A DNA stretch of 64,000 bases from Conchocele bisecta (lineage: Eukaryota > Mollusca > Bivalvia > Lucinida > Thyasiridae), in assembly GCA_029237695.1 (NCBI GenBank), contig CM055278.1, forward strand, positions 74,442,297 to 74,506,296. Reading direction: 5' to 3'. The notes under the pieces are model-generated. The model searched no databases. It saw only the letters and a program-made list of their open reading frames with translations, and was not told where the DNA came from. Each line of letters opens with the position of its first letter. The stretch's first letter is position 1. Both the position numbers and the translations under genes were made by a program. Shown here in pieces: positions 38,601-53,600 of this stretch.

Positions 38601-41600
38601 TTCCATCCACAGATGACTTTAGTCAGCGGGTGGGCGGGCGGGCCACCGGCCAGCCAGCCAGCCAATCAATAATCCAACCAACCAATCAATCAATTAACCA
38701 ATCAATCAACCATTCAACAAACCAATCAATTAACCAACCAATCAATCATTTAACCAACAAATGAATTGTTCAACCAACAAACCAATCAACCAACCAACCA
38801 ACCGATCGATCAACCGATGAATCAATCGACCAAACAATGAACAAAACCAATCAATCAGTAACCAATCGATTGATGTTTCAGAGATGAGTTGAGTCGGCTA
38901 ATGGAGAAACTAGGAGCACCGTCCCCCGGGTCTATGACACTGACCACGTACCTATCCAAGCCGTTCACGCGACTCGAGAAATATCCGAATCTCCTGAAGG
39001 AGCTGGAGCGGCATATTGAGGAGAGTCACGTGGATCGTGGAGATACGCAACGCGCGATTGCGGTGTATCGGGATATCGCTGTAAGTTCATTACCTGTTCT
39101 GCATTTTTTTCATGACCTACTTTTATAATTAAATGTAAATACTTTATTATTAATAATAACAAAATATAGCCTTCCCAAATTCTGCTAAATACGATAAAAT
39201 GTTAAATATATTTTATTGCAAAAAAATTACAATTTTATTACGGGATAAAAAAATGGTGAAGAGTTACATGAAGGTGTCGTAAATGAAACATTTTGGAAAT
39301 TGACTGGCTCGGTAGCTTTGAACTGACCTAAGAAAATAAAACAAAAGAAAAGGTCTATTTTGAAATTTTGTTGACTGATGTCATAAGAAACGAGGCATGG
39401 CCTCGTTTCTTATGAAATCATTAAACTGGTTTAATAAATATCATATTAAATGATAACTCGTGTGCGATCCTCAATTTCGCTGGTTCTATACCGTAATACT
39501 TTTAGGGGATGGGATAAATGATGCTGGTGTGGCGAGGGCCTGGCACCAGATCAGGTTGTTCTAATTTCAGGACTGAATATATATTTTGATTGTAAATATT
39601 GAGTTCTGAAGTTGGGATTTACCCCCCTCGGACAGGTGGATACGGGACACGACCCTGTTGACCCGTCTGTGTGTAGACTCCCTGAGGCTTGTACCTCTAT
39701 GTCAGAAAAGCGGACGTTAAACCCTATTCACTCACTCACTCACTTTATACCGTAATAACACTAAATATTTGGACATTATTTGTTTTATAATATAGGGGTT
39801 TCCCAAAACAAATTGTATCCAAATACAAATGTACATTGTTCATGTGAAAAACCAGTACAACCATACGAACCCTAAACATTGGTACACTCGCATGTTTATA
39901 TGTGGTTTCTATCATAAATTGTGTCCAAATCTTTAGGGTTATTACATACTTTCGTTTCCCATTGAAACATAATAGATTGGAAGGCGTCAATACTTTTCCA
40001 TATATATTGACGCCTCGTGTGTTCATAAGGAACTAAGTTTCTCCTCATAAAATATTCCCTTCTAAATCATTACTAATTTGTTTATTTTACTTATATTTCT
40101 TATGTTTTTGAGGTTCATATAAATTGTGAGTGATCAAATAAAAAGGTTTTTAGCTCGCCTGCACGAAGTGCAGAGGAGCTTATGGCATACCCCCGGCATC
40201 GTCGGCGTCGGCGTCCACAAACTTAACGTTGGGGTAAATGTCTTATAACATCTGTTTCCTTTCATGGAACGCCTTGATATTTCATACATGCATTCCTCAG
40301 ATGACCCTCTATCATGCTGTAGCAAATCCACGACTCACCACCCAATCCTTACCCCAAGGTCTAGGTCACAAACCTAGCACATTCATAAACTTTGCGTTGG
40401 GGTAAATGTTGTGTAACTTCTGTTTATTGACAGGGAATGGCTTCATATTTCATTTATGCATTCATCTGATGATACTCTATCGTGCTATAGCAAATCCATG
40501 ACCCACCGCCCACCCAATCGTTACCCCAAGGTCAAGGTCACAAACTCCGACGGTGATGTCTGTTCATGATTGCAAAGCATGTAAACGTTGTCTTGGAGTG
40601 CTGGTATATCTGATTTACAGCGGAACCTCTCTAAACCGGACACCCTGGGGACCTTCCAGGGTGTCGGGTTTAGAGAGGTTCCACTGTATGTTGGTTGCAA
40701 TTTGACAAAACGGTGCTTATTTGGTTTGATGAGCATGGTTTTAGAAAAAAAATGTAAAGATTAAAAAATAACCGCTGACGACAATTTATTAGTTTCTTGC
40801 CTATTTATTAGTTTTTAGCTCGCCTGCATGAAGTGCAGAAGAGCTTATGTCATACCCCGGCGTCGTCGGCGTCGGCGTCGGCGTCAGCGTCGTCCACAAA
40901 CTTAACGTTGGGTAAATATCTGATAACTTCTGTTTCCTTTCACGGAACTCCTTGTTATTTCATACATGCATTCCTCAGATGACCCTCTATCATGCTGTAG
41001 CAAATCCACAACCCACCACCCAACCCTTACCCCAAGGTCAAGGTCACAAACATAGAATGTTCATAAACTTAACGTTGGGGTAAATGTTGTGTAACTTCTG
41101 TTTCTTTACAGGGAACGCTTTGATATTTTTCATACATGCATTCATCTGATGATCCTCTACAGCAAATCCATGACCCACCCCCCAGATCAACATCATAAAC
41201 TTAACGCTGGAGTAAATGTCTTTTTATAACTGTTTCTTTACAGGGAACGCCTTGATATTTCATACATGCATTCAACTGATGATCCTCTATTGTGCTACAG
41301 CAAATCCATGACCCCCCCCCCCACCCCTTTCCCCAAGGTCAAGGTCACAAACTTAGCACATTCATGCATGCATTCATCATGTGAATCATGCTGTAGAAAA
41401 TCACCAACTTAGTGCATTTATAAACTTAACGTTTGGTTAAATTTTGTTTTACTTCTGTTTTCAGGGAGCGCATTGATATTTCATACATGCATTCATCTTA
41501 ATATGCTATATCATGCTATAGCAAATCCACGACCCACCTTCCACCACTGACCCCAATGTCAAGGCCCACCGCACACCCCTTAACCCAAGGTCAAGTTATA

Positions 41601-44600
41601 TAATATTCATGTTTTTTATACAACTGTGCCAAGTTTGAGTGAAGGCTGCCAACATGCGAGCTTCGTTGTCTTCTGACAACTCTTGTTTGATTTGTTTTTG
41701 GATATAATTATGCCATATGTTCCGCAGCGCAACGATATTGCGCTCCTAAAGTTTTGCAATATCGCACAATGCGGAACGCGTGCTTATTTCCAGATTCAAA
41801 TGAAATTACCTATAATGATTGTGGTATTTCAGAATTACTGTATGGAGATCCGCAAGTTGAAGGAGATGGAGCATGAAATCATTACCAGCAGTATAAAGGG
41901 CTGGGAGGGGGAGGTAAGCCAGTCACACATGTCACGGTTGGTATGTAAGTCACTATGGGCCGGAATTGTGTGTCTGTACCCGGTTAGCTCCAATGGTAAA
42001 GCAATGGTATGGTAAACCAGAGGTCCTGGGTTTGTGTCCCATGGTCCTGTGTGCATTGTTTCCTGTCCTGTGACATTTGGCGCCGAACGAGAGACTGTAA
42101 CTGGTAAATATATGAAATTCCGAGACAAATTAAAAATGGAATTTGGGGACAAATTTAAATTTGGTATGTCACAGTTGGTATGTAAAGTCACTACTGTCTG
42201 TTCCACGTTATGCTGCCGACAAACTTTTGGCCATTAAACACATTAAATGCCAAAAATATTTAAATGTAAGTACTTTTTCATCAATAAGAAAAGTCACCCT
42301 CCCCAAAAAAAATTATTTTATGAAATTTCGTCTAATATTTTCTATGGGAATTGAACATGAGGGCTAAATATAGATTTTATAAATAATTTTTCATTTGTGG
42401 ACCGATTTTCAAAATCTAACTTTTGTTTTCTTAGTTACATCATTTCATTTTTTTTTTACTCCACCCCCCCCCCCCCCCCCCCCCCCCCACCTCTTTCCGC
42501 CATGTTAAATTCCCATAGGTAAATGTTTTTTTCGTTATTAAATCAATATTGGATGGAATTTCATCTTTTGTTTTTGGTGAAAGAGTACTGAGATTTAATT
42601 TTTTTTTAGATTTAATGTGTATAATAGCCAAAAGTTTGTCGGCAGGAAAACGTGGAACAGACAGTAGGAAAGAAGTGTGTATTTGTACCCAGTTAGTTCA
42701 GTAGAGCAATGGTATGGTAAACCTGTGGTTCATATCCTGTGGTCGAGTATGCATGTTTCTCGCCCTGTGATACAAGCAATACCCAAGATTTAAATATAGG
42801 CACGTAACTGAACGATGAAGCCTTCCTTAAAGCTAGAGTGGAACCTCTCTAAACCAGACCCAGAGTACTCATTTGTTTAATTAATTTGATTGGTGTCACT
42901 GATACTTGTAACTGATGTGAACGTCTGTTCATGATTGCAAAGCATACCAAAATGTCCAAAATGCGCGCATATTGAAGAATTACAGTGGAACCTATCTAAA
43001 CCAAAAATAAGAATAATTTGCTGGATGTGGGAATCGAACCCGTGACCCCGACTTTACCAGCCTGGCACAACACGTACAGTAGCTATATTTACCAGCCTGG
43101 CACAACACGTACAGTAGCTATATTTACCAGCCTGGCACAACACGTACAGTAGCTATATTTACCAGCCTGGCACAACACGTACAGTAGCTATATTTACCAG
43201 CCTGGCACAACACGTACAGTAGCTATATTTACCAGCCTGGCACAACACGTACAGTAGCTATATTTACCAGCCTGGCACAACACGTACAGTAGCTATATTT
43301 ACCAGCCTGGCACAACACGTACAGTAGCTATATTTACCTGTTTATCCTGTCTGTGTTGGCTGGAAAAGTCAAAGTAACATGGAAGCCCTGCATGCTGCGG
43401 ATCCATGCATATAAAACCAGGAAGTTTTAAAAATAATTGTGTTGAATCCAAATTTCTGCTGTATTCTTCCGTTGTTCCGTAATGTTGTGATTTTGACGCC
43501 AAAATAACAAAATCTCTAATACTATATGGACGGGCGGCGAGCGGGCAAAGCTTGTCCTCGCGAAAACTCTCCTCTGCTTGTCGGTTCTTAACCAAATTCG
43601 GTATACATGTTTATCACGGCAAGAGGAGGAACCCTATTCATTTTCAAAAACAAATGTGACGATCTATCTCCCTGTGGTGGCTATTGTTAATGTTCGTATT
43701 CTGTATCCTTGTCATCCAGGTAACTAAAACTGCTTGACAAATCTTAAATTACATTCCCACTCAGTACGCACAAGATGTTCTTTACATCAGAGACATCACC
43801 CGAGACATTTTCTGGCAAAATAAACATTCATTCACCATTACCCCACGTAATTATTATACATTTTATATCAGACATAAATTTCCACACTGATATCAGGGTT
43901 GATAACCGTGTTTCCTTAAAATGTTATGCAATGATCATACCTTATAATCTGTCGAAAATATAATTTTTTCAGGTGACGCATTTAATCAGTATAAATAATT
44001 AAAAAATAGCATGCTTCATTTGCATGCTTCATTTGCATATGAAAACGCCTGATACCACCGCAAGACACTATCGGTAAAATAAATATTACTAAATTATTAT
44101 ATCTGTATAGCGGGCACTAACAATTTTTAGAACTGGTGGAATAGTGTCACAATTCTACACTTATTTAATTCCTATAAAGAACATTTTGTGCCTACTGAGT
44201 GGGCATGTACCTTTAACCATTACACCGCTATCTTAATTTTTTGTTGTCTGCTGTTTATTTTCTATTTTCCATTTTTATCATCAAAAACATGCTTTCACAG
44301 CACTTTAGAATAATTTACAACATGCTTTAACAGCACTTTAGAATCATTTCCATTGGAAATGATTCTGAAGTGCTGTCAAACCATGTTTTATTGAGAAATA
44401 AGGCAAGATATAAAAAGCAACAGCAAACGACAATTGTTGTGTGTAGCGGTCTAAGGGTTAATCAAATTTTGCATGTTTAACATGACCAGAGTTATCTCCC
44501 CTTGTTTACTGCTATGACTGGCGAATATTATGACCTTCGGCACTGTTGTTGTTACAAATACTGTAATCATATTTCTAGTGACTAGACTCAATTTGAAGCT

Positions 44601-47600
44601 TTATTTTTTTGATATAGGCTGCTATAGTCGAGCATTTGCTTTTCTTAAACAGCTTTTTTTGTGAATGCACCTTTTGTGATATCGTCTTGATATCATCTGC
44701 CACACGATGCCTTTGAATTTGTAATTACCCTTGCAATCTGCTTATGCAATTTAAATATATGGCTGTGACTGGAGAAATGGGGATTATGGGTTTTGCGACC
44801 AGTGTAGATTCAGATCAGCTTGTGCATCCGCACAGGCTGATCAGGATCTACACTGTTCGCAATTCATCAATGAACCGCCTGTCCTGCTTCTAAGAATCAA
44901 TATAAATCATTATCAGGCTACAGGAGTTTGATATTTGATCAGGAGCTACACTGGTCACAAATCCAATAAGCCCCATTTCTCCAGTCACAGCCACATATAC
45001 CGTTAATCAGCATTCAAGGCGTACTCTGTCTAGAAGGATGAAATTTATTGTCTGTTAACTTCTTGGGAGGCACCCAGTAAAGTGATGGAAGTTCTCGAGT
45101 AATTTTATAAAAGCTCCAGATAAGAATTGTATTGAATAAAAATAAAACATAAAAAGTGTATACAGCCTACGCTCATTTATACTCGAAGTCCGTCGGACTG
45201 TGATAAATACTTCGAGTAAACCGAAGTTTGACGTAACAAAATCTGAACAGGACCTCAATATATTACATACACGTAACGGAACGCAACTCGCATACTACCT
45301 GTGACACGGACTCTAATGTGTTTACTTGCGTTTGCCTATACACGCATGTGTGTAGTCGAACTAAGTATACACATCTGTATTATCAGGGTGGAACAAGAAA
45401 AGACAATTCAAAGCAGTAAAGTAACATTTTATTATGTTTCATAAATAAAGCATGTAAACCGGAAATTAACAAGTTGTTGTACATACCGGACTTGATTATA
45501 TAACTATACACACATCATGTATCAATCGGAGGGTGAATGTGAGTATATACTCAGTCTATATACTCAGGCAATGTTTCTCATCTGATGACACATGCAAACG
45601 AGTCTGGACAAGTTGGATTTGAGAAAACCATCTTTATTGTTTCTTCGATTTTTGATTGAAATGAAATTCGGGAAAATTTTCCGTAAATTGTTTCGAAAGT
45701 TGACATGGTGTGACAATGGTGTGTCGAGGAAATCACCTTTAACACTTATTCAAATTTGTTTACACAGGTAAACAAGACCAGTCTTTGATCCGGTAAATTG
45801 GGGCAGCGAATTCGCACCTCGAGTGCAAACTGACACTTTGACTTAAAGTAGATATAACAAGCTTCTGTTTTCGTGATATGCTTATGTATTCATCATTTAT
45901 ATATCAATTAAAACAAATTTTACAGTAATCCGACCAGTATGTGCCGTTCTTTTACGGATTTCATATTCCGGACAACCAGTTTTTCCAGCCGTCACTGCAT
46001 GACTAACTTCCCCTTATTTTGCTTACCACAGTTATTTCCCTTTGCGGTCACGTGGGTATATGACGTATCAGTACAACTTCCGAAATGTATGCATAATACA
46101 ATTATTACACGTAATAGTTCAACAGACTACTTAGAACTCCAGTTTATTAGACCACTGATATAAATATATGGGACTGTACTGTACTGTAAAAATATAAGAA
46201 TGACCTAGTTACAAACTACATACTGAAATGCGACAGTGGGTGACAAAATGGACATACTGTGCAATTTTCAACAGCTGTAGGATACCAGTCTGTATATACA
46301 TTTATTTATATTTACATCGTCAGGTTACAATCTATGTTTCTCCCCATAGTACTTATATATAATGCTAAATCAGACGGGCAACAGAGTAGACACTTATCAG
46401 AGCTGTCGGGTGCATAGATGGATCTGGTGCTATGCTGGTCAAACTTGTCATAACGTCATTCTTGTAGGCCATTGTCCACTTACAATGAAACACTACTGTA
46501 CATGGGGTCAATTAAGGAAAGCCCGGGGTGACAGCAGTGGGAAAATTAGTCGCTCTAATTGCCACAGGGGGTGAGGTGTTTGAAGATTGTGTCAACATCC
46601 GCTGTAAACTGTGACTGAGAAGGTGCAATAAGCCAAACACAACATGGGGCTTATAGGGCGTTTGCGACCAGTGTAGATCCAGTTCAGCCTGTACATTCAC
46701 ACAGTCTGAACAGGATCTGCTCTTTTCGGCATTCCTTCAATAAAACACACTAACATGCAATCTAGATCGTATTTAGACTACATGATTGTTATATTTGATT
46801 AGGACCTACACTAGTCACAAATCACACAAACCCCATTTCTCCAGTCACAGCCACATATAGGACCAAGCTTCGACGAAACCCCCATTTGACAAAACAACGA
46901 TATTCTTATGGAAAACATCTTTAGTTTTTAACATCAAGTCCAAACATTTTCTATTTATTTGAAACAAGTCAGTAGGAAAATAAATTAGAAATAGTAAAGA
47001 ATTTACTGTACATGTGAAAATTGAATATATACTTTTAATTCTTTTTATCTGTCAACGAACAAAATATGTGATTTAGTTATATTTTAGTTTTCGAAAACAG
47101 TATTTGCGGAAAAATAAGCGAGTGGACATTCAAGTTACACAATTTTAGTCCTGCAATATAACATTCATCCATGTGTAAAAACAAACACATCAAGATTGGA
47201 TTTTCGGAACTGTAGAAAGCACCCTGATGTGCACAGTGTATCTATTCTACCATGTCTGTCAAATTGGACTCAACCAATCAGCTTGGCATAGGTGTGTCCT
47301 CGCGGATTCAATATACACCTGCCGCATTATTGTTGACATCTGTTTGAACTTAGCTTCACACGTCTGTCACTGACTAGGACAGATAAACAAAATGGATTTA
47401 ACCAATCAGCATAGAATAGGTGTGACTTCATTGAATTCAGAATACACCTGTCCCAAGATCCTGCGGTCAAATCATCGGATAAGTTGTTTGCTATTAATGA
47501 CCTCCGGCGGCATCCGTTTGAAAATATTTTTATGTTTGAAATTATTTCAACTTGAAATTGTCAAAGCACAAGTATGCTGAAGTAACATTCTGCAAAGCAT

Positions 47601-50600
47601 TGCAGAATCAATTTACGAAATGTCGGAGATCAGCATTTTGTAAAAAAAAATAATAGAAATATAACATTTAATTTTTTTTCTGATTCTGGCTCTGCTTTGT
47701 TTGACCGTGAATTACAACGACTTCCACACAGATAGTCATCGCCGATGATTGCAACCAACGTATAAATAATCCAAGTATAACTAGGTGAAGGAAAAAATAA
47801 CGATTAACGTATACATGTATATTAAACGACAAAAACGAAGAAATTATGCAACAAATACATGATGTCCGTAAATCCAAATGATATTATATAAGAAACCTTC
47901 ATCCACCAATCAGGTAAGCTGTTATACTGCTACGTCATAGCGGTTATTTTTACAGCGCCACCTCGCGCCAGTAGGTCGCAGTAACAGGAGAGATAAGCGA
48001 TGACCAATTCATTGCATGGCTCTGTATAGATGTCAGATAAGGTGCGATATGAGAAAAAATACGGAAAATACAAACGAACCGGAAATCAGTTATTAGGGTC
48101 GCCGTTGTTGTTTTTAGCGCGTTTTGAAGAAAATAAGTGATAGTTTGTAATGTGACCTTTAACGAGAGTGAAATACGACACATTTTTGTTTTCGGGACCT
48201 AACAATTAGTTTGAATTGGCGAAAATTTGACATAACAAAATTTGACGTAACCGTAGCCAGTTACATTGAAAATAATAGGATCTGAAACGGGACTTGGACA
48301 CGAATTTGATGTAACGAGGGAATTTGACGTAAACGACTTAGAATAAATGAATGTAGACCGTATTTCCAGGGATTGGTTGGTAGTCTAATGTTAGAACATT
48401 GGACTTCAATATCGGAGGTCACGGGTTAAATCTCCGCCTTTAGCATGAAAAATACTTGCATATCATTTCCATCCCGTTGGTTTTTCGGGCATTTGATACT
48501 GAGGCCCGTCTCTATATGACCTTAGCTGTTACTGGCACGATAAATCCTTTCACTTTGATTTTTGTATGCCCCACCACAATAGTGGAGAAGGCATTTACTA
48601 TTACCCTTGTCCATCCGTCCTGTCCGTCCGTCCCGTCCGTCCCATCCGTCCTGTCCGTATTTACGTTCGTCAGTCACCAACCTTGTAACTCGTAAAACTT
48701 TATACCGTACTGGCTACAGACCTGAAACATTCAAGCTTTGTACTAAAGAGATGATTTTGAAGAACTCTACTCATGTGAAGTTGCTGTTATGAATGTTATG
48801 AATGTTGCTGTTATGAATGTTATGAATGTTGCTGTTATGAATGTTATGAAGAATTGTTTTTATGTCTTTGTTATTTTTACAGATCTGGCAATGACGCAAT
48901 TTTAAAGTTCATTTTATGTTGTCGCATAATTATACCCCCCGCAACGAGTTGTGGGGGGGTATACTGGAGTCAGGTTGTCCATCCGTCCGTGCGTCCGTCC
49001 GTCGTGCGTCCGTGCGTCCGTAAACTTAACATCAGAGAAATATTGTTATAACTTCTATTTCTTCATCTAAAATGCTTGATATTTCACACAAGATTCCTGT
49101 AAGGCTTCTAATTCCATGCTGTGCCAAATCCACGCCGTCCAAACCACCCCGCAGATCCCAAGGTCAAGGTCAAATACTTAGTCCGTAAAATTAAACAAAT
49201 CAGAAGAAATTATATTATTAAACTTCTATTTCCTTCTTAAAATGCTTAATATTTCACACATGCATTCCTGTAAGGCTCTACTACCATGCTGTGCCAAATC
49301 CACGACCGTCCAACCCCCGCAGATCCCAAGGTCAAGGTCAAATACTTAGTCCGTAAACTTAACATCAGAGAAATATTGTTATAACTTCTATTTCCTTCAT
49401 CTAAAATGCTAAATTTATTTCACATGCATTCCTGTAAGGCTCTACTACCATGCTGTGCCAAATCCACGACCCGGCAACCCCCGAGATCCCAAAGGTCCAA
49501 GGTCAAATAACTTAGTCCGTAAACTTTAACATCAGAGAAATATTGTTATATTCTATTTCCTTCATCTAAAATGCTTAATATTTACACTGGCATTCCTGTA
49601 AGGCTCTACTACAAAATGCTGTGCAAATCACGACCCGTCCACCCCGCTTTGATTCCCAAGGTCAAGGTCAAAATACTTAGTCTCTTACAAAAATTAAATC
49701 AGGGAAATATTGTTATAACTTTATTTTCCTTCAAATCTAAAAAATGCTTATTTTATTTCACACATGCCTTCCTGTAAGGCTCTACTACCATGCTGTGCCA
49801 AATCCACGACCATCCAACCCCCGCTGATACCAAGGTCAAGGTCAAATACTTAGTCTCTTTACAAAACATCAGTACGGTAGTCTCTTTACAAAACTTAACA
49901 TCAGAGAAATCGGTTATAACCTCTATTTCCTTGCTCGGATCTGCTTCACATTTCACACACGCATTGCTCCAATGGACCTCTACCACCTTTTGACAAATTC
50001 ATGTTCATGCTGCCCCCGCTAAGCCCAGAGTCAAGGTCACAAGCCCACACACTTGGAAATTTTTACATATTTTAGGGGTACCTGGGCCCACGCGGGGGGG
50101 GTGGTATTCCGTAAGCCTCGCTTACTGACCAATCTAGTTTTTTGCAGGTCGTGTCTCATAATTCTTTTCAGAATGGCAATTGTACTTTGTATATACATAT
50201 ATGTTGTGTTTTATGTAGTAAATGTATTGTACAAATGGTGAGACATAAATAAACTATATATCTATGAAACATTTGTATAATTATTTTAATTCAAAATTGA
50301 TTCCAAGATATTTTTCTTATCTGTGTTTATTCTCTTTGAGTTAGGTGGCAAAATAAAATTGTTCAGAAGGCAAGGTAATTGAGTGTTAATCACCTAACTG
50401 AAGCTCTGCCTGAAGATCATAAACCTTCAGAAGATGTGAATTACTGGTATCATAAAATGATCATCTATGTGTGAAGCTTATATATGTCTGTGACGGGAGA
50501 AATGGGGCTGACGGATTATGCGAACGGTGTCGATCCAAACAAGCTGTGCATCTGCACAGTTATCAGGATCTGCACTGTTCGCTATTCCATTAATTAAACA

Positions 50601-53600
50601 CAACATAGCTCGTTATCATGCTATAGGAGTGTGCTATTTGATCAGGAGCTACACTGGTTGAAAATCCCATGAGCCCCATTTCTCCAGTCACAGCCACATA
50701 TGTGTTTCATTGATGGAATGGTGAACAGTGCAGCTCTGGATCAGACTGTGCGGATGCACAGGCTGATCTGGGTCTGCACTGGTCGCAAAACCTATAAGCC
50801 CCATTTCATCAGTAACATCCACATATGTGTATGTGAGAGAAAATGGGGCTTATGGCATTCATGAGCAGTATAGTATAGCCCCAGATCGGCCTGCGTATCC
50901 GCAGTCTGATCAAAGCCTACGCTGTTTGTTAGTCCAAACTGAATGAGGCATACTATATCATCAAAATGACTTTGGGAATTGGGATTATTATTTTTTTACA
51001 TTTATTTTTTCAGGTTTGGCAAATATTGTCCCCCATAATAGGCAGGCATGAGCAATTTCCTTTTTAGCCATGTTTTTTGAAAAAAAATCCAGGCTATTGG
51101 ATTGGCGAAAGCCGGGCGGGCGGGCGGGCGGCGTCCACAATCAATGTTAAGTTTTCGTGTTTGAGTCCATTTCTTTGTTACTGTACCACCTAGGACCACC
51201 AAACTTTCACAGCTTCATAATCAAGGGGTGCCCACCACATATCACTATCCAACTTTTCACTATCCAAGTTTTCGCGTTTACAATGTTAAGTTTTCGTGTT
51301 TAAGTCCATTTCTTTGTTACTGTACCACCTAGGACCACCAAACTTTCACAGCTTCATAATCAAGGGGTGCCCACCACATATCACTATCCAACTATCCAAC
51401 ATGTTACTTCTTTAGCCAGGTTTTTTGAAAAAAAATCCAGGCTATTGGATTGGCGAAAGCCGGGCGGGCGGGCGGCGGGCGGCGGGCGGCGGGCGGGCGG
51501 GCGGCGGGCGGCGTCCACAATCGATGTTAAGTTTTCGTGTTTGAGTCCATTTCTTTGTTACTGTACCACCTAGGACCACCAAACTTTCACAGCTTCATAA
51601 TCAAGGGGTGCCCACCACATATCACTATCTAACATGTTACTTTTTTTTTAACTTCACCCATTTTTTCCGCGTAATCGACTTAGCCATTTTCAATGTTAAG
51701 TTTTCGCGTTTACAATGTTAAGTTTTCGTGTTTAAGTCCATTTCTTTCGTACTGTACCACCTAGGACCACCAAACTTTCACAGCTTCATAATCAAGGGGT
51801 ACCACCACATATCACTATCCAACATGTTACTTTTTTTTTTAACTTCACCCATTTTTTCCGCGCAGTCGACTTAGCCATTTTCAATGTTAAGTTTTCGCGT
51901 TTACAATGTTAAGTTTTCGTGTTTAAGTCCATTTCTTTGGTACTGTACCACCTAGGACCACCAAACTTTCACAGCTTCATAACCAAGGGGTGCCTACCAC
52001 ATACAACTATCCAACATGTGACCATTTTTTTACCTTCACCTATTATTTCTACGTAATTGACTTAGCCATTTTCAACGTTAACTTTTTAACGTACGTCTGG
52101 TTAGAGTTTTTTGGTTAAAACTTTTTCGTTATACTATATCTCTGCAACTGCTTCGCCCATTACCTTGAAACTTCACATGGGTGTTTATCATCATCCATAT
52201 TTTCATTCTAACCCCCAACCGTGCGGCCCCTGTGCCCAATGTCAAGGTCAAATTACTTTGAATTTTTTTGTTAAAGTTTTTTCGTGTACTATATCTCTGC
52301 AACTGCTTCACCCAATACCTTGATACTTCACATGGGTGCTTATCATCATTGTCGCACCTGCTTGCGGAAAGCGCGATCCTGTGCCCAATGTCAAGGTCAA
52401 ATTACTTTGAATTTTTTTGTTAAATTTTTTTCGTGTACTATATCTCGCAACTGCTTCACCCAATACCTTGATACTTCACATGGGTTGTTTACTATCCTCT
52501 GCACCCTGCTCATTCACATACTGAATACTCTTCACATGGGTGTTATCATCATTGTCGCACCTGCTTGCGGAAAGCGCGATCCTGTGCCCAATGTCAAGGT
52601 CAAATTACTTTGAATTTTTTTGTTTTTTAAAGTTAAAGTGTGTGTACTTATATCTCTGCAACTGCTTCAAACGACCTGCCCAATCATCCTTCATACTTCA
52701 CATGGGTGCTTATCATCATTAGTCGCACCTGCTTGCGGAAAGTGCGATCCTGTGCCCAATGTCAAGGTCAAATTACTTTGAATTTTTTTGTTAAAGTGTC
52801 GTGTACTAGATCTCAGCAACTGCTTCTCACCCAATACTGCATACTTCACATGGGTGTTTATCATCATTGTCGCACCTGCTTGCGGAAAGCGCGATCCTGT
52901 GCCCAATGTCAAGGTCAAATTACTTTGAATTTTTTTGTTAAAGTTTTTTCGTGTACTATATCTCTGCAACTGCTTCACCCAATACCTTGATACTTCACAT
53001 GGGTGCTTATCATCATTGTCGCACCTGCTTGCGGAAAGCGCGATCCTGTGCCCAATGTCAAGGTCAAATTACTTTGAATGTTAAATTTGTTAAAGTTATG
53101 TGTACTATATCTCTGCAACTGCCCTCATCTTACCCAATAAACCTTCATACTTCACAGGGTGCTTATCATCATTGTCGCACCTGCTTGCGGAAAGTGCGAT
53201 CCTGTGCCCAATGTCAAGGTCAAAATTACTTTGAATTTTTTTGTTAAAGTTTTTTCGTGTACTATATCTCTGCAACTGCTTCACCCAATACCTTGTACTT
53301 CACATGGGTGCTTATCATCATTGTCGCACCTTGCGGAAAGGCATGCGGAGGCGATCCTGTTGCTTAATGTCAAGTCAAATTACCTGTGAATGTTTAAGTT
53401 AAAGTTTTTTTCGTGTACTATATCTCTGCAATGCTTCACCCAATACCTCTTATGATACTTCACATGGGTCTAAATTCAATTATTGTCGCACCTGCTTGCG
53501 AAAGCGCGATCCTGTGCCCAATGTCAAGGTCAAATTACTTTGAATTTTTTTTGTTAAAGTTTTTTCGTGTACTATGTCTCTGCAACTGCTTCACACCCAT

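Larger units (their letters stand above)
45163..48362. mobile_element. Possible large TA-ended element (3.2 kb)
   Basis: The left edge TACAGCCTACGCTCATTTAT and the mirrored right edge ATAAATGAATGTAGACCGTA are imperfect inverted repeats; TTTGACGTAAC motifs occur near both. The interior includes a foldback (46606-46858) and no transposase frame. Could be chance plus old repeats. Confidence 0.4.

Noticed and set aside
42440..42500. C25 run as a biological feature
   Set aside because: Homopolymers of this length (also at 20086, 29130) are unreliable in assemblies; noted only as part of repeats.
43056..43335. CRISPR-like regular repeat
   Set aside because: The 35-bp units are directly adjacent with no unique spacers, and the genome is eukaryotic.
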